Part shown: one piece after another, positions 1-8,340 of the stretch
Position numbering within the stretch: position 1 is the stretch's first letter
Layout: every line of letters starts with the position of its first letter
Assembly (NCBI RefSeq): GCF_026340675.1
Contig: NZ_JAPEOX010000001.1
Span: 6,200,001-6,264,000, forward strand
From: Streptomyces sp. NBC_01264
Lineage (GTDB): Bacteria; Actinomycetota; Actinomycetes; Streptomycetales; Streptomycetaceae
Direction of reading: 5' to 3'
Length of the DNA: 64,000 bases
The notes under the pieces: generated by a model
What the model saw: the letters and a program-made list of their open reading frames with translations, nothing else
What the model was told of the DNA's origin: nothing
The model's database searches: none
Made by a program: the position numbers and the translations under genes

Positions 1-1709
1 GCGCGCACGCCCGCCAGGTTGACCGCGGTGACCGCCGTTCCGAGAAGGGCTCCGACCGAGACCGCGAGCAGGGACTCGGCCGCCGTCACGGCGAGGACCT
101 GGCCGCGGGTGGCTCCGGCCAGCCGCAGCAGACGCAGGTCGCCGGCCCGGTCGGAGGTGGCCATCAGCAGGGTGTTGGCCAGCGCGATCGCCGTGTAGAC
201 CAGGGCGATGCCCAGGACCAGCACATAGCCGAGCATCGTGATCCGGTTCGTGCGCGGGTGCGTCGCCGCCAGCCACTCCTGCGTGGTGCGGGCCGTGGCC
301 CCGTACCGGGCCGCCGCCTCGCGGACCGCACCGGCCGCGGACGCGGGGGCCCTGACCTCGATGCGCGAGACCTTCGCGCCGGGCGCGTTGCGCGGGGTGA
401 CGTAGGCCCCGTTGTCGCCGGTCCCCGTCCGCATCACGGCCACGATCCGCAGCCGGGCGGCGGTGCCGTCCGCGCGCCACAGCGGTACCGAGTCGCCGAC
501 CCGGTGCTGCCACCACTCCTCCGTGACGACGATGCCGCCGTCGTCCAGGTCCGCCACCGACCCCGCAACCACCGACAGCCGCGAGACGTCCGCCAGAGCC
601 GCCGGGTCCACCGCGAAGGCCTCCGTCGGCACCTTCACGAACCCCTCCTCCAGCACCGTCAGCCGGGTGTCGGCCACCGCGAGGACGCCCGTCGCCGGGA
701 CACCGGTGATCGCCACGGAGTCCGGCAGCCGCCCGCCGGCCAGTACGTAGTCCGCGCCCGTCCGGGCCCGGGCCTCCACCGCCTTCGCCTCCTTCAGGGT
801 CGAGGCCGTGCCCAGCAGCGATCCGGTCAGCGCGACCATCACCAGCACCGGCGCCGCCACCGCGGCCGTACGGCGGATCCCGGCGGCGGCGCTCGCCCGC
901 ACCAGCCGGCCCGCGTAGGAGGTCAGCCGGGCCGGGACCCACATCAGCAGCCGTACGACGGGCCGTACGAGCACCGGGGCCAGCAGCCCGCACGCGGAGA
1001 TCAGCAGCATCGGCTGCACGGTGTACGTCTTGCGCTTGAGCAGCTCGCCCGGTTCCGAACCGAGCCGCCACCCCACGAAGACGACCGCGCCCAGCAGCAG
1101 CCCGCCGCCGGCCACCCACCGCCCCGGGGTCATGGGCCGCTCGTCGGTCACGGCCTCGCGCAGCGCCTCCAGGGCAGCGACCCGGCCGGCCCGCCGGGAA
1201 GCGGCGTAGGCACCCGACAGCGCGACCAGCAGACCCGTCCAGAACGCCGTGTGCAGCGGCCAGCTCTGGTCCCCGATCGCGTACCCGGCGGGCGCCAGCC
1301 CCTGCGCCACGGTCCAGCCGGCCATCAGCGGCGCACCCGCCGTGCCCAGGGCGACCCCGGCCGCGGACCCGACCAGCCCGACGGCCGCCGCCTCCGTCAT
1401 CACCAGGCGCCGCAGCTGCCCAGGCGTCGACCCGGCCAGCCGCAGCAGCCCCAGCTCGCGCCGCCGCGCGGCCACCGCGTACGAGAAGGTCGACGCCACC
1501 ACGAACACCGCCACGAACGAGCTGATCCCGCCCGCGGTGCCGAGCATCGAGTTGAGCCCCACCACCTCGGCCCCCGGCGGCAGCGCCGCCGACGCGGCGA
1601 GCCCCAGTCCCATCACGGTCATCAGCGCGACCCCCAGGGCCACGGCGACGAACGTTCCCACCTGTGTCATCCAGCGCCGCCGCAGCGACCTCAACGCGAT
1701 CTTCAGCAT
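1..1709 (-). CDS. FtsX-type ABC transporter permease (3' end outside window)
   Basis: The reading frame on the minus strand starts at ATG 1709 (MLKIALRSLRRRW) and stays open to the window edge, so the C-terminus is missing (about 569 residues seen). It has the MacB/FtsX permease layout: an N-terminal membrane segment just after a basic start, a large extracytoplasmic part, then blocks of hydrophobic helices including the typical FtsX phrase ARRRELGLLRLAGSTPGQ (residues near 80-95) and a second copy near the C-terminal end (DRAGDLRLLRLAGATRGQV). Such duplicated FtsX domains are usual in about 800-residue actinobacterial permeases that work with a separate ATPase to export peptides, antibiotics or lipids. 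It is divergent from the two-component genes at 1819, a common pairing for antibiotic/envelope-stress sensing and efflux modules. The substrate cannot be read from sequence. Confidence 0.88.
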   Translation of the reverse strand, partial: MLKIALRSLRRRWMTQVGTFVAVALGVALMTVMGLGLAASAALPPGAEVVGLNSMLGTAGGISSFVAVFVVASTFSYAVAARRRELGLLRLAGSTPGQLRRLVMTEAAAVGLVGSAAGVALGTAGAPLMAGWTVAQGLAPAGYAIGDQSWPLHTAFWTGLLVALSGAYAASRRAGRVAALEALREAVTDERPMTPGRWVAGGGLLLGAVVFVGWRLGSEPGELLKRKTYTVQPMLLISACGLLAPVLVRPVVRLLMWVPARLTSYAGRLVRASAAAGIRRTAAVAAPVLVMVALTGSLLGTASTLKEAKAVEARARTGADYVLAGGRLPDSVAITGVPATGVLAVADTRLTVLEEGFVKVPTEAFAVDPAALADVSRLSVVAGSVADLDDGGIVVTEEWWQHRVGDSVPLWRADGTAARLRIVAVMRTGTGDNGAYVTPRNAPGAKVSRIEVRAPASAAGAVREAAARYGATARTTQEWLAATHPRTNRITMLGYVLVLGIALVYTAIALANTLLMATSDRAGDLRLLRLAGATRGQVLAVTAAESLLAVSVGALLGTAVTAVNLAGVR

Positions 1710-1818
1710 GCTTCCAAGCCAACCGGCCGCGCGGCCCTCGGTCAGCGGGGCAGGGGCGAGTCCGCAGGGTATGGCCAGCCCTACCGCGCCGCCCCCGCCC
1801 GCCGCCTACGGTGGGCGC

Positions 1819-3102
1819 ATGCCGCTCTCCCTCCCGGTCCCTGGCCGGTACCTGCGCAGCGCCCGGCCATGGCGCGCCGCCGGCTACCTGCTCGGCGGCG
1901 CCGTCACCGGACTCCTCGTCTGCGCCGTGCTGACGCTGCTCGCCGTCTGCGGGGCCGTGCTCGCCGTCGTCCTGGTCGGACTCCCGCTGCTCGCCGCGCT
2001 CGCGCTGGTCGGCGTCCCGTTCGCGGCCGTCGAGCGCCGACGGCTGCGGCTGTTCGACCCCGGCTCGGAGCCCCTGCCCGACCCGCACCGCGATCCGGAC
2101 CGTACGGGGCCCGCGGCGTGGGCCGGCACCCGCTTCCGCGAGCAGGCGACCTGGCGGGAACTGGCCTACGCCGTACTCGCCGCCACCCTGCTGTGGCCGC
2201 TGGAGCTGCTCGCCGTCGGGGTCGCCCTGCTGGTACCCGCCGGGCTCCTGGCGACGCCGGTCCAGCTCGCCCTGGACGGGGAACAGGCAAACCCCCTCAA
2301 GATCCACGCCATCACCGGCTACCCCGAGGCCCTGCTGTGTGCCGCCGCCGGACTGCTGCTCCTCCCGGTCCTCCTCCACGCGCTCGGCGCGGCGGCGGCC
2401 GCCCGCGCGGCCCTGGCCCGGCTGATGCTCGGCCCCGGCCAGGGCGACCTGGCGGTCAAGGTCACCGAGCTGACCAGCTCCCGGGCCCGGCTGGCGGCCG
2501 CCTTCGACGCCGAACGGCGGCGCATCGAGCGGGACTTGCACGACGGGGCGCAGCAGCGGCTCGTCGCACTGTCCATGACGCTGGGCCTGGCCCGGCTCGA
2601 CGCCCCGTCCGGCAGCCGGCTCGCCGGGCAACTGGCCGCCGCGCACGCCGAGGCCGGGCTCGCCCTGACCTCGCTGCGGGAGCTCGTCCACGGCATCCAC
2701 CCGCAGGTGCTCAGCGACCGGGGCCTGCCCGACGCCGTCGCCGACATCGCCGACCGCTCGCCGATCCCCGTCGACACCGACTTCGACCTCCCCGGCCGGC
2801 TGCCCGAACAGGCCGAGTCCGCCGGGTACTTCTTCGTCAGCGAGGCCCTGGCCAACGCGGCCAAGCACAGCGGGGCCGGCCGGATCGCCGTCACCGGGCG
2901 GCACGACGGAACCCGCCTCACCGTGGAGGTGAGCGACGACGGCCGCGGCGGCGCGGACGCGGGGCGGGGGAGCGGACTGACGGGGCTCGCCGACCGGGTG
3001 TCCGTCGTGGACGGCAGACTGACCCTGACCAGCCCTCCCGGAGGCCCGACCCTGCTGCGTGTGGAGATCCCTTGCATCCCGATGGAACCGAAGACGCCGT
3101 AG
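1819..3102 (+). CDS. Sensor histidine kinase, HisKA_3 (NarL-partner) type
   Basis: 427 residues from ATG 1819. The N-terminal 200 residues carry four hydrophobic segments (an Actinobacterial DUF-sensor type membrane domain). The H-box ERRRIERDLHDGAQQRLVAL (near residue 235-255, phospho-acceptor His in RDLHDG) identifies the dimerisation/phosphotransfer domain of the DesK/NarL-associated family, followed by a HATPase domain with N-box SEALANAAKHS and G-boxes DDGRGG and GSGLTGL. It overlaps the response-regulator gene that follows. No Shine-Dalgarno precedes ATG 1819; a TACGGT hexamer sits 6 nt upstream, so the transcript may be leaderless. The open frame extends upstream to 1249 but that part lies over the divergent permease gene and is an antisense shadow. 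Probably senses an envelope signal and controls the neighbouring transporter; the signal is unknown. Confidence 0.93.
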   Translation: MPLSLPVPGRYLRSARPWRAAGYLLGGAVTGLLVCAVLTLLAVCGAVLAVVLVGLPLLAALALVGVPFAAVERRRLRLFDPGSEPLPDPHRDPDRTGPAAWAGTRFREQATWRELAYAVLAATLLWPLELLAVGVALLVPAGLLATPVQLALDGEQANPLKIHAITGYPEALLCAAAGLLLLPVLLHALGAAAAARAALARLMLGPGQGDLAVKVTELTSSRARLAAAFDAERRRIERDLHDGAQQRLVALSMTLGLARLDAPSGSRLAGQLAAAHAEAGLALTSLRELVHGIHPQVLSDRGLPDAVADIADRSPIPVDTDFDLPGRLPEQAESAGYFFVSEALANAAKHSGAGRIAVTGRHDGTRLTVEVSDDGRGGADAGRGSGLTGLADRVSVVDGRLTLTSPPGGPTLLRVEIPCIPMEPKTP

Positions 3103-3767
3103 GGGCCGGCCCCGGCCGGCGGCCCCTGCGCGTGGTCCTGGCCGAGGACTCCGTCCTGCTCCGCGAAGGCCTCGTCGGCCTGCTCGACCGCTTCGGCCAC
3201 CGCACGGTGGCGGCCGTCGGCGACGCCGCCGCGCTCGAAGCGGCCGTCGCCGAGCACCGGCCGGACATCGTCGTCACCGACGTGCGGATGCCCCCGGACC
3301 ACACCGACGAGGGCCTGCGGGCGGCCGTGCGGCTGCGCGGACTCCGGCCCGGCCTGCCCGTCCTGGTCCTCTCCCAGTACGTACAGCGCTCGTACGCCGC
3401 CGAGTTGCTCGATTCCGGCGACGGGACGGGCGTCGGGTACCTGCTCAAGGACCGCGTCGGGCAGGTGGAGGAGTTCCTCGACGCCGTCGCCCGGGTGGCG
3501 GCCGGCGGGACCGTCGTCGATCCCGAGGTCGTGCGCCGGCTCATCAGCCGCCGGCGCGACCCCCTGGAACGGCTGACGGCCCGCGAGCGGGAGGTCCTCG
3601 CGCTGGTCGCGGAAGGGCACTCCAACGCCGAGATCTCCCGGCGGCTCACCGTCTCGGAGGCGGCGGTGGGCAAGCACATCGGGAACATCCTGATGAAGCT
3701 CGACCTGCCCCCGGCGCAGGAAACCCACCGCCGGGTCCTCGCGGTCCTGGCCTACCTGCGGGGCTGA
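3072..3767 (+). CDS. Response regulator, NarL/LuxR family
   Basis: Receiver domain followed by a LuxR helix-turn-helix. The receiver begins with RVVLAEDSVLLREGL (acidic pair), has the phospho-acceptor Asp in DIVVTDVRMPP and the conserved Lys in YLLKDRV; the output domain has LTAREREVLALVAEGHSNAEI and a recognition helix ending in VGKHIGNILMKL. I chose TTG 3072 because GGAG (3063-3066) stands 5 nt upstream and the resulting 31-nt overlap with the kinase gene would couple translation. GTG 3132 is an alternative that would trim the extra N-terminus but has no clear ribosome binding site. Cognate partner of the upstream kinase. Confidence 0.9.
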   Translation: MHPDGTEDAVGAGPGRRPLRVVLAEDSVLLREGLVGLLDRFGHRTVAAVGDAAALEAAVAEHRPDIVVTDVRMPPDHTDEGLRAAVRLRGLRPGLPVLVLSQYVQRSYAAELLDSGDGTGVGYLLKDRVGQVEEFLDAVARVAAGGTVVDPEVVRRLISRRRDPLERLTAREREVLALVAEGHSNAEISRRLTVSEAAVGKHIGNILMKLDLPPAQETHRRVLAVLAYLRG

Positions 3768-3786
3768 CGGGCTCGACGCCCTGGAG

Positions 3787-3815
3787 GTGACCCGTCCCGA
3801 ATCCGGGTCACGATT
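3787..3815 (+). terminator. Hairpin after the two-component genes
   Basis: GTGACCCG (3787-3794) pairs perfectly with CGGGTCAC (3804-3811) around a 9-nt loop and is followed by GATTTT. Position right after the response-regulator stop fits a factor-independent terminator. Confidence 0.6.
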
Positions 3816-3922
3816 TTGCGCTGATTTGGAACTTTCCGGGGGATTCACGCATCAGGACTAGGGGAGCGCCCAGTCCCTGCTGTCCCACCGGGGGGCAGTC
3901 ATGACCGTTCGGAGCGAAGTTC

Positions 3923-5137
3923 GTGCACCAGGACCAGCCCTACCGACCCGATGACCACCCGGCGTACGGCAACCAGGCGTACGTCCCCCCGCACATACCC
4001 GGGCCCCCCGCCGGCCCCTCGCCCGACGGACCCCCGCGGCGCTCCCGGCGCGCCCGCTCCGGCCGCCCCCGCTCCCGCCGCGTGCTGTGGACCAGCGCGG
4101 CCCTCGCCTTCGTGCTCCTCCTCGGCGGCGGTGGCTTCGCCGCCTGGAAGCTGGAGTGGTTCTCCGGCAACGGCTCCTCGGTGAGCTTCGGCCGGCCCTC
4201 GCCCCCCGCCGGCGCGGGGACGGCGCAGGGGAACCCGGGGCAGACCCCCGCGAGCCCGCCCGCGCCGACCGGCGACCCGGACGTGCGGCAGGCCACCGGG
4301 CCGGTCTCCGCGTTCAAGCAGACCGCCAAGCTGGACGACGGCACGATCATCGCCAAGACCCGCCTCAAGGGCGCCAAGTCCGGCTTCGAGGGCGACGTCT
4401 GGGTGTGGACGCCGAAGGAGTACGGCGACCCGAAGTACGCCAAGAGCGGCTTCCCGGTGCTCATCGCCCTCCCCGGCGGCAACGGCTACCCGGACAACTA
4501 CTGGGCCGACCGCAGCCTCGGCCTCCAGAAGGCCATCGCCGAGGGCGTCAAGGCGGGCACCAGCCTGCCGTTCATCGTGATCATGCCGGTGCTCAACCCG
4601 GACGCGAAGCACTACTACGACGGCTCCGACATCCCCGGCCGGGCCAAGATGGGCACCTGGATCGCCGAGGACGTCCCGGACTTCACCCGCGCCAACTTCC
4701 GTACGTACAAGTCCCGCGACGGCTGGGCCTTCATGGGCTCCTCCTCCGGCGCCTTCGTCGGCATGAAGCAGGTCCTCCAGCACCCGGACCGGTTCAAGGC
4801 CGTGATCGCCAGCGGCGGCGAGATCCGCCCCGATTCCCCGCTCTGGAAGGGACACCAGGCGGAGATGGACGCGAACGACCCGGAGAAGCTCGCCCAGAAG
4901 CTGATCGACACGGGCGGTCCCGAGGTCTACATCAACTTCCAGGTCGGGACCAGGGAGACCGGCAAGGAGAGCATGGCGCAGTTCAAGCAGAAGTACGGCA
5001 AGGGCCCGGTCAAGGTGACCATCCGGGACATCCAGAACGGTGAGCACAACGGCTGGCACTACGTGCGCGGCATGAAGGAAGGCTCACTGGAATGGGTCAG
5101 CAAGGTCCTCAAGGGTCCGAAGGCCGAAACCGGCTGA
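3923..5137 (+). CDS. Membrane-anchored alpha/beta-hydrolase (esterase D / antigen-85-like fold)
   Basis: 404 residues from GTG 3923, with GGAG 8 nt upstream. The N-terminus is Pro/Arg-rich and cytoplasmic, then one membrane helix (about residues 55-75, ALAFVLLLGGGGFAAW), then a secreted PF00756-type esterase domain. The nucleophile elbow is MGSSSGAF (GxSxG; Ser in GSSSG near residue 275), the oxyanion-region motif is LPGGNGYPDNYW, and a late EHNGWHYVRG supplies the likely catalytic His. The family includes FrmB-like esterases and mycolyltransferases; the substrate here is unknown. The next gene is a clear paralogue sharing the same start MHQD, anchor layout and motifs, so the pair arose by tandem duplication. 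Confidence 0.85.
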   Translation: MHQDQPYRPDDHPAYGNQAYVPPHIPGPPAGPSPDGPPRRSRRARSGRPRSRRVLWTSAALAFVLLLGGGGFAAWKLEWFSGNGSSVSFGRPSPPAGAGTAQGNPGQTPASPPAPTGDPDVRQATGPVSAFKQTAKLDDGTIIAKTRLKGAKSGFEGDVWVWTPKEYGDPKYAKSGFPVLIALPGGNGYPDNYWADRSLGLQKAIAEGVKAGTSLPFIVIMPVLNPDAKHYYDGSDIPGRAKMGTWIAEDVPDFTRANFRTYKSRDGWAFMGSSSGAFVGMKQVLQHPDRFKAVIASGGEIRPDSPLWKGHQAEMDANDPEKLAQKLIDTGGPEVYINFQVGTRETGKESMAQFKQKYGKGPVKVTIRDIQNGEHNGWHYVRGMKEGSLEWVSKVLKGPKAETG

Positions 5138-5272
5138 CCGGCGTGGCCCTCGCCACGTCCACCCGTCCCAGGCAACCCATCCGGTCGTTCATACCTCTGT
5201 TAAGGATGTAAGGGGGACCAATCGGTCCAGCCCGCGCTCCCAGGGGCGCCGGAGAAGGAACGGGAACGATCC

Positions 5273-6448
5273 GTGCACCAAGACCTGCAGGGTGACAGGG
5301 CCGCCGCCACCGGGGACGTCCCCGACCCGACCGAAGACGCCCCGGCGACCGGGGGCGACGCCGCGACCGGCGCCCGCCGCCCCCGGCGCCGGCTCCGCCG
5401 GATCCTGATCGGCGGGGGCCTCGGGCTCACCCTCCTGGCGGGCGGCGGGGCCGCGTACCAGTTCGGCCTCTTCTCCGACATAGGCGATCCCGTCTCCTTC
5501 GGGAAGCCCCCGGCAGAGGTCTCCGCCGCCTCCGACACCGGGCCGGGCGTACGGATGCCGACCGGGCCGAAGGCCTCGTTCGTCCGGACCTCCCGGCTGC
5601 CGGACGGCACCCAGATCGCCAAGACCACCCTGACGGGCAAGAAGTCCGGGTTCACGGGCGACGTCTGGGTGTGGGTGCCGAAGGAGTACGACGACCCGGC
5701 GTACGCCGCCAGCGCCTTCCCGGTCCTGATCTCCCTGCCCGGCGGCCGCGGCTACCCCACGAACTACTGGGGGACGGGCCCCGGCCTCGGCCTCCAGCAG
5801 GCCGTGAGCGACGGGGCCAAGTCCGGCAAGAGCCTGCCCTTCATCCTGGTCATGCCGGTGCACAACGCCGACACCAAGCACCACTTCGACGCCTCGGACA
5901 TCCCCGGAGAGCCCAAGATGGGCACCTGGATGGTCGAAGACGTCCCGGATTTCACGAAGGCCAATTTCCGGACCTTCACCTCCCGCGACGGCTGGGCCTT
6001 CATGGGCTCCTCGGCGGGCGGATTCGGCGCCTTCAAGCACGTCCTGAAGCACCCCGACCGCTTCAAGGCGGCCATCGCGAGCGGGGTCGACATCGTCCCC
6101 GATTCCCCGCTGTGGAAGGGAAACACGCAGGCCATGGACGAGGACAACCCCGAGAAGCTCGCCGCGAAGCTGATCGCCGCGGGCGGCCCGGACGTCTACG
6201 TGAACTTCCAGATCGGCACCAGGGAATCAGGCCGCGAGAAGGCCGAGCAGTTCATGAAGGACTACGGCAAGGGTCCCGTGCACACCACGCTGCAGGTGAT
6301 CCAGGATGGTCAGCACAACGGGAAGTCCTACGTACGCGGGATGAGGGAGGGCGCACTGGAGTGGATCAGCAAGGTGATGTCCACACCCACCCCGAAGCCC
6401 CGGCCGGCCCCGAGCGGCGGCGCGAGCGGCACCGCCGCCGCGCGGTGA
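5273..6448 (+). CDS. Membrane-anchored alpha/beta-hydrolase, paralogue of the preceding gene
   Basis: 391 residues from GTG 5273. The order is the same as in the preceding esterase: basic N-terminus, single membrane helix (about residues 44-62), secreted esterase domain with FMGSSAGGFGAF (nucleophile Ser in GSSAG), LPGGRGYPTNYW and late His in QHNGKSYVRG. Many stretches match the upstream paralogue (for example DGWAFMGSS, KMGTW, DFT-ANFRT). The C-terminal tail is Pro/Ala/Gly-rich. Its stop overlaps the GTG of the protease gene at 6445 (GTGA), implying co-translation. The linker between anchor and hydrolase is shorter than in the first copy. Role: extracellular ester hydrolysis or acyl transfer, substrate unknown. 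Confidence 0.85.
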   Translation: MHQDLQGDRAAATGDVPDPTEDAPATGGDAATGARRPRRRLRRILIGGGLGLTLLAGGGAAYQFGLFSDIGDPVSFGKPPAEVSAASDTGPGVRMPTGPKASFVRTSRLPDGTQIAKTTLTGKKSGFTGDVWVWVPKEYDDPAYAASAFPVLISLPGGRGYPTNYWGTGPGLGLQQAVSDGAKSGKSLPFILVMPVHNADTKHHFDASDIPGEPKMGTWMVEDVPDFTKANFRTFTSRDGWAFMGSSAGGFGAFKHVLKHPDRFKAAIASGVDIVPDSPLWKGNTQAMDEDNPEKLAAKLIAAGGPDVYVNFQIGTRESGREKAEQFMKDYGKGPVHTTLQVIQDGQHNGKSYVRGMREGALEWISKVMSTPTPKPRPAPSGGASGTAAAR

Positions 6449-7254
6449 GCCCCGGCATCAAGGCGATCGGGATCGGCTCGGCCGCCCTCGCGGGGACCGC
6501 CGCGCTGCTCGCCGTGGTGTTCGTCAGGGGCTCCGGCGGCTACGAGAACCACGCCGCGCTCGCCTTCCCCACCGTCGGCGTCCTCATGGCGGGCGGCGAG
6601 CACTGGTGCACGGCCAGCGTCGTCGACAGCCCGCGGGGCGATGTCGTCGCCACCGCCGCCCACTGCGTGGCCCCGGCCGGCGAGGACGGGCGGCCGGGCG
6701 AGGCCGCGCACGACGGGCTCGCCATCGGCGAGCTCGCCTTCGCCCCCGCCTTCACCGGCGAGGGCTCCGGGAAGCAGCCGCTCGGGGTGTGGAAGGTGCG
6801 CTCCGTCCAGGTCGACGAGCGCTGGACGAAGTGGGGCGAGGACACCGCCGACTTCGCCTTCCTCAGCGTCGAACCGGACGCGCAAGGGCGCAGCCTGCAG
6901 GAGGTCGTCGGCCGCGGGGAGGCCCCGAAACCCGTCTGGACCTCCGGCTACGAGCGGGAGGTGACCGTCGTCGGCTACCCGGAGTCCGGGCACAACCCCG
7001 AGAACAAGCCCGTCGCCTGTACGACGCGGAGCCAGCACGACGAGGACGACCCCGCCATGCTCTACATCAACTGCTCGGGGTTCTGGACGGGGACGAGCGG
7101 CAGCCCGTGGATCGCCGACCGGGGCGGGCCGGGGCGGCCCGGCCAGCTCATCGGGGTGCTGAGCGGCGGGGACACGGACGTGGACTCCACGGCCGCGCTG
7201 TTCGACGACCGGGCGAAGGCCCTGTACGAGCGGGCCGCGAAGCCCGCGGGCTGA
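6445..7254 (+). CDS. Trypsin-like serine protease (S1), membrane-anchored or secreted
   Basis: 269 residues from GTG 6445, which overlaps the upstream stop by GTGA. A hydrophobic segment at residues 8-28 serves as signal peptide or anchor. The chymotrypsin-fold catalytic triad can be seen: His in TAAHCV, Asp in DTADFAFL, and Ser in GTSGSPWI. Cys pairs flank the His (WCTAS / AAHC), as in trypsin-like enzymes. Translational coupling to the esterase suggests that both act outside the membrane in one process; that link is inference. No pro-peptide is obvious. Confidence 0.85.
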   Translation: MSPGIKAIGIGSAALAGTAALLAVVFVRGSGGYENHAALAFPTVGVLMAGGEHWCTASVVDSPRGDVVATAAHCVAPAGEDGRPGEAAHDGLAIGELAFAPAFTGEGSGKQPLGVWKVRSVQVDERWTKWGEDTADFAFLSVEPDAQGRSLQEVVGRGEAPKPVWTSGYEREVTVVGYPESGHNPENKPVACTTRSQHDEDDPAMLYINCSGFWTGTSGSPWIADRGGPGRPGQLIGVLSGGDTDVDSTAALFDDRAKALYERAAKPAG

Positions 7255-7284
7255 GGCCGGGTACTGAGGCCGGGTACCGAGGCC
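7252..7284. repeat. Short tandem repeat TGAGGCCGGGTAC
   Basis: The 13-mer TGAGGCCGGGTAC occurs twice head-to-tail (7252-7264, 7265-7277) followed by a partial third unit, filling the gap between the convergent protease and transporter genes. The first unit includes the protease stop codon. Confidence 0.7.
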
Positions 7285-7292
7285 GAGGTGCG

Positions 7293-8183
7293 TCAGCTGC
7301 GGCGCTCGGTGCTCACGATCACGCACACCGCCGCCACGACGATCGCGCCGCCGAGCAGGAGGGGCCAGGTCAGGGCCTCGTCGAGGATGAGCCAGCCCAG
7401 GGCGACGGCCACGACCGGATTCACGTAGGCGTACGTGGCCACGAGCGAGAGTGGAGCCGCGCGCAGCAGCCACACGTACGCGGTGAAGCCGACGAGCGAG
7501 CCGAACAGCACCAGGTAGCCCAGCGCCAGCCAGGACGCGGTGGAGTACGAGGTCAGGTCCAGCCCGCGCTGTTCGCCGCGGCACAGGCCGACGAGGATCC
7601 CGCCGATCCCGCCCGCGAGCATCTGGTACGCGCTGCCGGTGAAGGGGTTCGCGGGCAGGGTCAGCTTCGAGCCCGAGAAGGAGCCGAGCGACCAGCACAC
7701 CGAGCCGGCCAGCACCAGGAGCACCCCGCCGAGCGCGATCTCGCCGCCGAGCCCGGGGCTGGTCAGGACGGCGAGCCCGCCGAGCCCCAGCAGCACCCCG
7801 GCCACGGTGCGCGCCGAGGGGCGGTCCCCGGAGCCGGCGCGCAGGACGACCAGCCACATCGGGACGGCGGCCACCAGCAGGGCGGCGAGCCCGGAGGGGA
7901 TCGAGGTCTCGGCGAGGACGACGAGGCCGTTGCCGCCGAGCACCAGCAGCAGCCCGACCAGGACGGTGGCGCCCACCTGGGCCCGGGTGGCCTTGAGGGC
8001 GGCCGGGCCGTCGCGCCAGGCGACGATGCCGGCCAGGAGGAGACCGGCGGTGATGAAGCGGGCCCCGGCGGAGAGGAACGGGGGCATGGTCTCGACGACC
8101 ACGCGGATGCCGAGGTAGGTCGAACCCCAGACGACGTAGACGAGGGCGAGGGCGAACCAGACACGGGCCGATGAGGTGCGCAT
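7293..8183 (-). CDS. EamA/DMT-family transporter
   Basis: 296 residues with ten predicted hydrophobic helices in two EamA repeats. The N-terminal signature VYVVWGSTYLGIRVVVETMP is typical of the drug/metabolite transporter superfamily (RhaT/YedA-like exporters). The second repeat starts near residue 145. It starts at ATG 8183; a TAGGCT hexamer lies 7 nt upstream on the minus strand and there is no Shine-Dalgarno, so a leaderless mRNA is likely. The gene is downstream of threonine synthase but separated by a strong hairpin, so it is probably a separate transcription unit. Substrate unknown; amino-acid or metabolite efflux is common in the family. Confidence 0.9.
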   Translation of the reverse strand: MRTSSARVWFALALVYVVWGSTYLGIRVVVETMPPFLSAGARFITAGLLLAGIVAWRDGPAALKATRAQVGATVLVGLLLVLGGNGLVVLAETSIPSGLAALLVAAVPMWLVVLRAGSGDRPSARTVAGVLLGLGGLAVLTSPGLGGEIALGGVLLVLAGSVCWSLGSFSGSKLTLPANPFTGSAYQMLAGGIGGILVGLCRGEQRGLDLTSYSTASWLALGYLVLFGSLVGFTAYVWLLRAAPLSLVATYAYVNPVVAVALGWLILDEALTWPLLLGGAIVVAAVCVIVSTERRS

Positions 8184-8190
8184 GACGCGG

Positions 8191-8196
8191 AGCCTA
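8191..8196 (-). promoter_or_regulatory. Candidate -10 hexamer (TAGGCT) for a leaderless EamA transcript
   Basis: TAGGCT on the minus strand, 7 nt before ATG 8183. The spacing would place the transcript start at or near the A of the start codon. No convincing -35 is visible. Confidence 0.45.
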
Positions 8197-8221
8197 TGTC
8201 GTTGGCCTCTGCATCCATCGA

Positions 8222-8255
8222 GGGGTCCCCGGAGCGGGGCGCTCCGGGGACCCCC
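8222..8255 (-). terminator. Strong hairpin between threonine synthase and EamA genes
   Basis: GGGGTCCCCGGAGC and its exact complement GCTCCGGGGACCCC flank a short G/C-rich loop (14-bp stem). It sits after the threonine synthase stop (8341) on the minus strand and before the EamA start, matching a terminator; no U-run is present, which is usual in high-GC actinobacteria. Confidence 0.65.
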
Positions 8256-8340
8256 CCGGCGGCATCCGCCCGCGCGGCCCCGGTCGGGCGGTCCCGGCCG
8301 GGCCGCCGGGTACGGGGCCGTCCGAGGCGGCCCGCCCAGG

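Noticed and set aside
258..3767. 1169-codon open frame spanning permease, kinase and regulator
   Set aside because: Only its last part (the response regulator) is protein-like; the first 900 codons are Arg/Pro/Gly-rich antisense or out-of-frame reading of real genes.
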